DNA of 6,841 bases, taken from contig CANJYY010000144.1 of the NCBI GenBank assembly GCA_947479185.1, positions 1-6,841 of the forward strand, in the 5' to 3' direction. The position numbers were made by a program, and so were the translations under genes. This DNA is from Caulobacteraceae bacterium (GTDB lineage Bacteria; Pseudomonadota; Alphaproteobacteria; Caulobacterales; Caulobacteraceae). Position 1 is the stretch's first letter. Each line of letters starts with the position of its first letter. Below the pieces are notes generated by a model. That model searched no databases, was not told the origin of the DNA, and was given only the letters and a program-made list of their open reading frames with translations. Of the stretch, positions 1 through 6,089 are shown in pieces.

Positions 1-1
1 G

Positions 2-256
2 CCCGAGACTCTCGCCGACCTGATCGCCCTCGGCCAGGCCCACAGCCGGCGCTCGCGCGCCGAGCCGGGCTGCCTGAGCCACGATCTGTACATCGACAGC
101 GAAGACGGCCTGAAGCTGTTCTTCTTCGAGCGCTGGACCGACCGCGCGGCTCTGGAGGCGCATTTCGCCGTGCCGGAGTCGAACGCCTTCATGCGCGAGG
201 TTCGGGCGCTGTCGGCCGGTGGATCGAAGGGTCCGGAGATTTTCGACGTGGTCTAA
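2..256 (+). CDS. Antibiotic biosynthesis monooxygenase (ABM) domain protein, 3' part
   Basis: The frame is open from the window edge to a TAA at 254-256 and gives the last 84 residues; the start lies upstream. The protein reads like the small dimeric ferredoxin-fold ABM/YgiN-type putative quinol monooxygenases. Visible signs are an early Arg-rich turn followed by EPGCLSHDLY, a central strand LKLFFFERWTD, the helix RAALEAHF and the ending GPEIFDVV. The FFFERW and AALEAHF blocks are the typical family signature. Members are usually about 95-105 residues, so roughly 10-20 residues are missing. The substrate cannot be told from sequence; the family covers quinol oxidation, polyketide oxidation and stress proteins of unknown role. 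The gene converges on cysH, and its stop codon is formed by the first bases of the inverted repeat at 254-339. Confidence 0.85.
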   Translation, partial: PETLADLIALGQAHSRRSRAEPGCLSHDLYIDSEDGLKLFFFERWTDRAALEAHFAVPESNAFMREVRALSAGGSKGPEIFDVV

Positions 257-339
257 TTCGGGGACAGTTTACCTATTTCAAGCGCAGCGCCCGGTCCGCT
301 ACGGCGCTCAGGAGAAACAGGTAAACTGACCCCGAATTA
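254..339. repeat. 26-bp near-perfect inverted repeat element between convergent genes
   Basis: The left arm is 254-279 and the right arm 314-339; the two match at 24 of 26 positions when one is reverse-complemented. The arms contain the block GGGG(A/T)CAGTTTACCT. The 34-nt centre holds a further 6-bp stem, 286-291 with 303-308. The outermost TAA of the left arm is the stop of the upstream gene, and the right arm ends 5 nt before the cysH stop. The element therefore fills the whole convergent gap. In RNA it would form a long hairpin from either strand and could act as a bidirectional terminator or stabiliser, although no U-run follows it. As I recall, similar GGGGACAGTTTACC-type palindromes occur as dispersed REP-like sequences in many proteobacteria, sometimes beside Y1/RAYT transposases; that link is inference here. 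No transposase is in the window. Confidence 0.85.
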
Positions 340-344
340 GAGCC

Positions 345-1082
345 CTAGATATCCCCGCCTACGTTCGGCGGCGACGGGGCGCGGGCGACGTGGATGCCGC
401 ACTCGGTCTTGTCCTGGCCCGCCCAGCGGCCGGCGCGCACGTCCTGGCCCTCTTCGACCGGCTTGGTGCAGGGCCAGCAGCCGATCGACGGGAAGCCCTG
501 GGCGACCAGCGGATGGGCCGGCAGCGCGTGCTCGGCGACATAGGCGTCGAGGTCTTCCTTGCCCCAGTTGGCCAGGGGATTGAACTTGATCTGGTGGTCG
601 GCCTCCTCGACCACCGACAGCCGCAGCCGGTCACCGCCGTGGAAGCGCTTGCGGCCCGTGATCCAGCCATCGAAGCCCTCCAGCGCCTTGTCCAGCGGGA
701 TGACCTTGCGGATGTTGCAGCAGGCGTCCGTGTCGGTCTGCCACAGGTCGGACTTGGGGTCCTGCACCGCGATGTCGGCGAACCGCGGGCGCAGGTCGCG
801 AACATCCGTCAGCCCAAGGCGCGCGGCCAGTTGCCTGCGGTAGTCCAGCGTCTGGCCAAACAGCATGCCGGTGTCGAGGAACAGCACCGGGATGTCCTTG
901 CTGACCTGGCTGGCCAGGTGCAGCAGCACCGCCGATTCCGCCCCGAAGGACGAGACCAGCGCCAGTTTCGGCCCGAGGGTCTCGAACGCCGCCTCGATGA
1001 CGGCGCGGGGGTGGGCCGAGCGCAATTCGGCGTCCAGCCGGGCGCCCAGGCTCAGGGACCGCTCGAGTTGATCGAAGGCCAT
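345..1082 (-). CDS. cysH: Adenylylsulfate (APS) reductase, assimilatory, CysH family
   Basis: The 245-residue protein reduces activated sulfate to sulfite with thioredoxin in the cytoplasm. The PAPS-reductase fold is shown by the P-loop-like SSFGAES (44-50), LFLDTG (67-72), the Arg-rich loop WITGRKRFHGG (140-150) and the C-terminal ECGIH (227-231) carrying catalytic Cys228. The Cys pair 121-122 and the pair C202/C205 (GCWPC) are the four ligands of the [4Fe-4S] cluster found in APS-using enzymes; E. coli-type PAPS reductases lack them. This favours APS as substrate (EC 1.8.4.10 rather than 1.8.4.8). The start ATG overlaps the DUF934 stop as TGATG and has GAGGAG 8 nt upstream. It is the last gene of the operon. 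A 14-residue tail follows ECGIH, where the family usually ends soon after this motif; it is Pro/Gly-rich and its DNA may be repeat-derived. Confidence 0.96.
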   Translation of the reverse strand: MAFDQLERSLSLGARLDAELRSAHPRAVIEAAFETLGPKLALVSSFGAESAVLLHLASQVSKDIPVLFLDTGMLFGQTLDYRRQLAARLGLTDVRDLRPRFADIAVQDPKSDLWQTDTDACCNIRKVIPLDKALEGFDGWITGRKRFHGGDRLRLSVVEEADHQIKFNPLANWGKEDLDAYVAEHALPAHPLVAQGFPSIGCWPCTKPVEEGQDVRAGRWAGQDKTECGIHVARAPSPPNVGGDI

Positions 1083-1562
1083 CAGCTGCGCTCCTCGAAG
1101 ACCGGCGCACGGGCGTCGACCGCGCGCTGGTAGACATGACGATAGCGGCCGGCGGCGGCGGCCCAGTCGTCGGCCGTCGCCCCGTCGGCCGGGACGAAGG
1201 CGTCGAAGCCGCAGCGAACCATGTTGGACGCCTGCTCGCGCAGGACATCGCCCACTGCCCTCACCTCCCCGGCGTAGCCGAGGCGCTGGCGCAGCAGCGC
1301 GGCGGAGCTGTAGGCCCGGCCATCGGCGTATTTCGGGAAGGCCAGCGCGACCACGGCCAGCCGCGGCAGGTCATAGGCCAGGTCCTCGATCGCCTCGTCG
1401 GGCAGGATGCGCACGCCCACCGGCCGGCCGGCCGACAGCAGCGCGTCGCCCTCGGCCTGGAAGCGGGTCAGCGACAGGATCACCGGCCCTTCGGGGATCG
1501 CGTCCTCGTCGGCCACGGTAGTGAAGACGTCTTCGGCGGCGCCGTAGCGGCCGTCGGCGAGC

Positions 1563-1579
<17 letters not shown>
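1082..1579 (-). CDS. DUF934 family protein of the sulfite reductase operon
   Basis: This 165-residue protein has an unknown biochemical role. It matches the DUF934 family, recurrent beside cysI/cysH in proteobacteria and sometimes annotated as a putative oxidoreductase in sulfite reduction. The hallmark stretch is FPKYADGRAY (81-90), then SSAALLRQRLGYAG and EVRAVGDVL (to 113), then MVRCGFDAF (120-128) with a single cysteine, C123. No Fe-S motif, nucleotide-binding loop, signal peptide or membrane segment is visible. An ATG at 1579 was chosen over the longer frame because AAGGAGG lies 6 nt upstream and the 82 upstream residues are low-complexity shadow of cysI. The gene overlaps the 3' end of cysI by 17 nt and the cysH start by 1 nt, so translation is probably coupled on both sides. 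An accessory or assembly role for the reductases is inference from context. Confidence 0.93.
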
Positions 1580-3221
<1,642 letters not shown>

Positions 3222-3227
3222 GCGGGA

Positions 3228-3590
3228 CTACTTCCTGCGGATCAGGTCGACGCGGCCGGTCGAGCGGGCCGCGCCGGTGGCGGCGAGGATCGCCTCGATG
3301 CCGGCGCCGCCCTCGGCCTGCTTGCCGTGGGTGGGTTCATTGGTGGGACCGAGCGCGCGCAGGCGCTCGCGGTAGCTGACGGGGGCCCAGCCGCCCGGCG
3401 CCGGGACCACGTCGATCAGGTAGGGCTCGACGATAACCGTCGACTGGGCGAGCCCGGTCTCGACAGCAGCCGGGCCGGCGGCGTCGTCATCGGCGAACAG
3501 CTGCGCGTCGGCGAACCGCTCGACCCACCGGCCGTCCAGCCAGAACACGACCTCGCCATCGATCAGGCGGTTTGCGGTGAGAGCTTTCAT
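3228..3590 (-). CDS. DUF2849 family protein, second gene of the sulfur operon
   Basis: This 120-residue protein is of unknown function and fits the DUF2849 family found upstream of cysI in alphaproteobacteria. It begins MKALTANRLIDGEVVFW, a short beta-rich opening (a 'gene-product switches on' style strand-turn-strand with W17 and W22), then an acidic stretch LFADDDAAG (31-39). It continues through PYLIDVVPAPGGWAPVSYRERLRALGPTNE (56-85) and ends in a basic tail. There are no cysteines, so it is not an Fe-S protein, and there is no signal peptide or membrane segment. The ATG at 3590 was chosen because AGGAAGGAG ends 6 nt upstream and because it overlaps the cobA stop as TGATG; the longer frame reads only through repeat DNA. 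Six nt separate it from cysI. Its position suggests a small accessory factor for sulfite reductase; that role is inference. Confidence 0.9.
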   Translation of the reverse strand: MKALTANRLIDGEVVFWLDGRWVERFADAQLFADDDAAGPAAVETGLAQSTVIVEPYLIDVVPAPGGWAPVSYRERLRALGPTNEPTHGKQAEGGAGIEAILAATGAARSTGRVDLIRRK

Positions 3591-4549
3591 CAGAGGCTCC
3601 TTCCTCCCCGCGTCGCGGGGAGGGGGACCGCCCGGAGGGCGGTGGAGGGGGCGGCGCGAACGCCAGCGGCGAAATCCTGAGGTCCGGTCTTCCCGGCCAG
3701 GCCGGCGCTGCCCCCGCCACCCTGCTCCGCAGGGTACCCCACCCCGCAAGCGGGGAGGATTGAGTTAGAGACCGCCAAACCCATCGCTTCACCCACGATC
3801 AGCAGCGCGGGACCCGACAGCCCCTCCGCCGTCGTGGCAAGCGCGCCGAGCGTCGTCGGATAGCGGGCCTCGTCGGCGCGGCTGGCGTTGACGGTGATCA
3901 GGGCCGGGGTCGCGGCGTCGCGGCCGGCGGCCATCAGACGGGCCGCGATCAGACCGGCGGTCGACAGGCCCATGTAGATGACCACGGTCTGGTTGGCGCG
4001 GGCCAGGTGGTCCCAGTCGAGGACCGGCTCGCCGTGCGCGGCGTGGCCGGTGACGAAGGTCACGGCCTGGGCCAGGCCCCGATGGGTCAGGGGCGCGCCG
4101 GCGCTCGCCGAGGCGGCCAGGGCGGCGGTGACGCCGGGCACGACCTCGCAGGCGATGCCGGCGGCGCGGCACTCTTCCAGCTCCTCGCCGCCGCGGCCGA
4201 AGATGAACGGGTCGCCGCCCTTCAGCCGGACGACATCGAGGCCTTGAAGCGCGAACGCCACGAGCAGGCGGTTGATGTCGTCCTGCGGCAGGGTGTGACG
4301 GCTCTTGCGCTTGGCCACGTCGATCAGACGGGCGTCCGGCGCGGCCATGGCCAGGATATCGGCCGAGACCAGACCGTCATGAACGATGACCCCGGCCGCC
4401 GCGATCAGCCGCGCGGCCTTGAGGGTCAACAGCTCGGGATCACCCGGTCCGGCGCCGACCAGCCAGACCTTGCCGGGCGCGGCGGCGGTCGTCGCGCCGT
4501 CGAGCGCGACCAGTCCATGCGGTCGGGATGTGCGGGAGGCCCGGGACAT
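3590..4549 (-). CDS. cobA: Uroporphyrinogen-III C-methyltransferase (SUMT) with repeat-encoded C-terminal tail
   Basis: The enzyme methylates uroporphyrinogen III twice with S-adenosylmethionine to give precorrin-2, feeding siroheme for the CysI product. Family motifs in order are VWLVGAGPGDPELLTLKAA (28-46), the HDGL loop (57-60), VVRLKGGDPFIFGRGGEE (106-123), VVPGVTAALAASASAGAPLTHR (137-157, quoted parts), VIYMG (190-194) and GPALLIVGEAMG (246-257). It is the stand-alone SUMT form: the CysG N-terminal dehydrogenase/ferrochelatase half is absent and must be supplied elsewhere. The core ends near residue 259. Residues from about 264 to 319 are encoded by the palindromic repeat at 3602-3760 and look unlike the family. 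ATG 4549 has no clear Shine-Dalgarno sequence; a candidate promoter ends 3 nt upstream, so a leaderless transcript is possible. It is the first gene of the operon, divergent from the LysR gene. Confidence 0.94.
   Translation of the reverse strand: MSRASRTSRPHGLVALDGATTAAAPGKVWLVGAGPGDPELLTLKAARLIAAAGVIVHDGLVSADILAMAAPDARLIDVAKRKSRHTLPQDDINRLLVAFALQGLDVVRLKGGDPFIFGRGGEELEECRAAGIACEVVPGVTAALAASASAGAPLTHRGLAQAVTFVTGHAAHGEPVLDWDHLARANQTVVIYMGLSTAGLIAARLMAAGRDAATPALITVNASRADEARYPTTLGALATTAEGLSGPALLIVGEAMGLAVSNSILPACGVGYPAEQGGGGSAGLAGKTGPQDFAAGVRAAPSTALRAVPLPATRGGRSL
3597..3605 (-). promoter_or_regulatory. Strong Shine-Dalgarno of DUF2849, directly abutting the repeat hairpin
   Basis: On the coding strand this reads AGGAAGGAG, ending 6 nt before the ATG at 3590. 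It fixes the DUF2849 start. Its first three bases (3603-3605) belong to the 9-bp hairpin of the repeat, while the AAGGAG core lies just after the stem. The hairpin could therefore affect ribosome access or re-initiation after the cobA stop; that effect is inference. Confidence 0.7.
3602..3760. repeat. Composite palindromic (BIME-like) repeat: two inverted GC-rich units at the cobA/DUF2849 junction
   Basis: Unit 1 (3602-3657) and unit 2 (about 3705-3760) are imperfect reverse complements of each other, separated by about 47 nt. Unit 1 has two hairpins: a perfect 9-bp stem CCTCCCCGC/GCGGGGAGG (3603-3611 with 3615-3623) and a perfect 7-bp stem ACCGCCC/GGGCGGT (3627-3633 with 3637-3643) with loop GGA. 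Unit 2 has the same plan reversed: ACCCTGC/GCAGGGT (3719-3725 with 3729-3735) with loop TCC, and CCCCGC/GCGGGG (3742-3747 with 3750-3755). The 7-bp stems differ in sequence but both pair perfectly, which suggests compensatory change and selection on structure. Elements of this style are common between genes in Caulobacterales genomes (recalled, not checked). The lower end abuts the DUF2849 ribosome-binding site. Confidence 0.85.
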
Positions 4550-4552
4550 TTC

Positions 4553-4580
4553 GCGATAGTTTCTCTATAAGCCTGACAAA
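4553..4580 (-). promoter_or_regulatory. Candidate housekeeping promoter of the cobA-cysH operon
   Basis: On the minus strand, TTGTCAG (4580-4574) is followed after 13 nt by ACTATCGC (4560-4553). This compares with the Caulobacter housekeeping pattern TTGACGS, a 10-14 nt gap, GCTANAWC: about 5 of 7 informative positions match in each box. Transcription would then begin close to the ATG at 4549, giving a leaderless or almost leaderless mRNA, which fits the lack of a Shine-Dalgarno sequence there. A short ATAG/CTAT dyad (4556-4559 with 4566-4569) overlaps it and could be part of a regulator site. This is a reading by eye of a degenerate pattern. Confidence 0.35.
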
Positions 4581-4586
4581 TCGGAG

Positions 4587-4615
4587 CGGGGCGGACCGTG
4601 AAGGCCCGCCCCGCC
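4587..4615. other. GC-rich hairpin in the divergent intergenic region
   Basis: A perfect 9-bp inverted repeat, GCGGGGCGG (4587-4595) with CCGCCCCGC (4607-4615), encloses an 11-nt loop. It sits between the cobA promoter candidate and the LysR gene. No T-run follows on either strand, so it is not a classical intrinsic terminator. It may be a structured leader of the LysR transcript, an operator, or a chance GC-rich palindrome. Confidence 0.5.
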
Positions 4616-4653
4616 ACTTGTCCAGCGGCGAAAAGGGCCGATGCACCGCCGGA

Positions 4654-4666
4654 CAGTTGCAAACTG
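4654..4666. promoter_or_regulatory. Short dyad, possible LysR-type operator
   Basis: CAGTT-GCA-AACTG is a perfect 5-bp dyad around a 3-nt centre, 57 nt upstream of the LysR start. Part of it (GCAAAC, 4659-4664) recurs at 4686-4691, 27 nt away. LysR regulators commonly bind short dyads in the region shared with their divergent target, which makes this a reasonable but unproven operator candidate. Confidence 0.25.
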
Positions 4667-4722
4667 GGAGCGAGGCGCCCACTTCGCAAACCAAGAGTTC
4701 TGCCGGGGGCTTCAGGATTTCT

Positions 4723-5679
4723 ATGGAACGATCGAACGAGCGTCGGCGGCTTCCGCCGCTGAACGCCCTGAGGGCCTTCGAGGCCGCCGCGCGGCACCTG
4801 AATTTCAGCCGCGCCGCCGACGAACTGTCGGTGACGCCCGGCGCCGTAAGCCAGCAGATCCAGAACCTTGAGGACTATGTCGGCGCGGCGCTGTTCAAGC
4901 GCACGCCCAAGGGCCTGCTGCTGACCGATGCGGCCCAGACCGCCCTGCCCGCGCTGCGCGAGGCCTTCGACCGGCTGGCCGAGGCCGCCGGCCTGCTGAC
5001 CGCGGCCGTCGACGGCCGCCGCCTGACCCTGACCGCCGCCCCCTCCTTCGCCGCCAAATGGCTGGTGCCGCGCCTCGGCAAGTTCGAGGAGGCCCAGCCG
5101 CAGGTCGACGTCTGGCTGAGCGCCGGCATGGAGGTGGTCGACTTCGCCAGCGGCGAGGTCGATCTGGCCATTCGCTACGGCGGCGGCCGCTATCCGGGGC
5201 TCGAGGTCACGCGCCTGCTCAGCGAGACGGTCATTCCGGTGATCAGTCCCGCGCTGCTGGCGGCCAATCCGCTCGATGATCCGTCCGAGCTCACCGGCCA
5301 TGTCCTGCTGCACGACGGCTCGCCCGACGCCGACGATTCCTGCCCCGACTGGGCCATGTGGCTGGCGGCGCGGGGCATCAAGACCGTCGACGGCGCGCGC
5401 GGCCCGCGCTTCAACCAGTCGAGCCTGGTCATCGAGGCGGCGGTCAACGGCCGGGGCGTCGCCCTGGCCAAGCGCACCCTCGCCCAGGCCGACCTCGACG
5501 CGGGACGTCTGGTGACGCCGTTTCCCATCGCCACCGCCGTGGACTTCGCCTATTACGTCGTCCATCCCAAGACCAAGGGACGGCTGCCGCAGGTCAAGGC
5601 GTTCGTCTCCTGGCTCTCCCAGGAGGCCGCCGCCCATGAGGCGGCGCTCCAGACCATGGACAACGGCGCCGGTATCTGA
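4723..5679 (+). CDS. LysR-family transcriptional regulator, GcvA-like
   Basis: The 318-residue protein is a DNA-binding regulator with the GcvA-type layout. The N-terminal winged helix-turn-helix begins LPPLNALRAFEAAARHLNFS (10-29), with the recognition part AADELSVTPGAVSQQIQNLE (31-50) and LFKR at 57-60. The effector-binding domain follows: PSFAAKWLVPRLGKF (107-121), GEVDLAIRYGGGRYPGLE (144-161), DWAMWLAARG (209-218) and GRLVTPFP (261-268). These blocks match the GcvA subfamily rather than CysB. The ATG at 4723 was chosen over an in-frame ATG at 4528 because homology starts there, AGGA lies 5 nt upstream, and the longer start would overlap cobA. The gene is divergent from the cobA-cysH operon, the usual arrangement for a LysR protein and its target, so control of sulfate reduction is plausible but inferred. 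The effector is unknown. A chorismate mutase gene overlaps its 3' end. Confidence 0.93.
   Translation: MERSNERRRLPPLNALRAFEAAARHLNFSRAADELSVTPGAVSQQIQNLEDYVGAALFKRTPKGLLLTDAAQTALPALREAFDRLAEAAGLLTAAVDGRRLTLTAAPSFAAKWLVPRLGKFEEAQPQVDVWLSAGMEVVDFASGEVDLAIRYGGGRYPGLEVTRLLSETVIPVISPALLAANPLDDPSELTGHVLLHDGSPDADDSCPDWAMWLAARGIKTVDGARGPRFNQSSLVIEAAVNGRGVALAKRTLAQADLDAGRLVTPFPIATAVDFAYYVVHPKTKGRLPQVKAFVSWLSQEAAAHEAALQTMDNGAGI
5621..5626 (+). promoter_or_regulatory. Shine-Dalgarno inside the LysR gene, supports chorismate mutase start at 5636
   Basis: AGGAGG ends 9 nt before the ATG at 5636. The later in-frame GTG at 5681 has no comparable site upstream. The motif also encodes Gln-Glu-Ala of the LysR protein, so it could be coincidental; it is the main reason for preferring the longer chorismate mutase start. 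Confidence 0.5.
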
Positions 5680-6028
5680 CGTGGCCAAAGATGTATTGAA
5701 CGCGACGGACATCCTCGCCGAGGGTGGGCGGATCGCGCCGCTTGATTGCACCACCATGGCCGAGGTCCGGCAGGGCGTTGACGCCCTCGACCGGGCGCTG
5801 GTCGCCCTGCTCGCCGAGCGTCAGGGCTACATGGACGCCGCCGCCCGCATCAAGCCCGACCGCAGCGTCGTGCGCGACGTGGCGCGCATCGAGGACGTGG
5901 TGACCAAGGTCAAGGCCGCCGCCCGCGAGGCCGGCCTGTCCGAAGCCATCGCCGAGCCGGTCTGGCGCACCCTCGTCGACCGCTGCATCGCCTATGAATT
6001 CAGCGTCTGGGACCGTACGCGGACCTGA
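5636..6028 (+). CDS. Chorismate mutase, AroQ class, PchB-like
   Basis: The 130-residue all-helical protein belongs to the AroQ chorismate mutase fold, converting chorismate to prephenate for Phe/Tyr synthesis. From DCTTMAEVRQGVDALD (38-53) onward it lines up with Pseudomonas PchB, whose start reads DCTGLADIREAIDRID. Catalytic equivalents are R45 (PchB R14), R62 (R31) and K73 (K42). At the PchB Q90 position (IAEQ) this protein has IAYE, so Glu121 replaces Gln, as in yeast chorismate mutase. Isochorismate pyruvate-lyase activity is possible in this family but no siderophore genes are visible. Start: ATG 5636 has a good ribosome-binding site but overlaps LysR by 44 nt. GTG 5681, 1 nt after the LysR stop, is the alternative (115 residues). 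An ATG at 5756 would lose the conserved DC. Co-transcription with the LysR gene is likely. Confidence 0.9.
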   Translation: MRRRSRPWTTAPVSDVAKDVLNATDILAEGGRIAPLDCTTMAEVRQGVDALDRALVALLAERQGYMDAAARIKPDRSVVRDVARIEDVVTKVKAAAREAGLSEAIAEPVWRTLVDRCIAYEFSVWDRTRT

Positions 6029-6089
6029 TCTGCCCCTAGCCTGACCACCCTGAATGGGACACCCTGCGGGCTCGCGGGGGAGCTTTCGC

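Noticed and set aside
390..1133. A 247-residue plus-strand frame opposite cysH
   Set aside because: It is an antisense shadow; the cysH frame has all family motifs including the Fe-S cysteines.
3602..3760. CRISPR array
   Set aside because: There are only two inverted, imperfect units with internal hairpins, not regularly spaced direct repeats, and no cas genes.
4587..4615. Intrinsic terminator
   Set aside because: The stem is strong, but no T-run follows on either strand and it lies between divergent starts, where a terminator is not expected.
4528..4722. Longer LysR start at 4528
   Set aside because: The 65 extra residues show no LysR homology and would overlap the cobA start; family similarity begins right after the ATG at 4723.
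4426..5757. A 443-residue open frame on the minus strand opposite the LysR gene
   Set aside because: It has shadow-type composition (Gly/Arg/Gln/Ala) and no recognisable domain, and it covers a well-supported LysR gene and the divergent promoter region.
6029..6089. Promoter for the S9 peptidase gene
   Set aside because: The 61-nt gap has no convincing -35/-10 pair; only the ribosome-binding site GGGGGAG is clear, so read-through from the LysR/chorismate mutase transcript cannot be told from a separate promoter.
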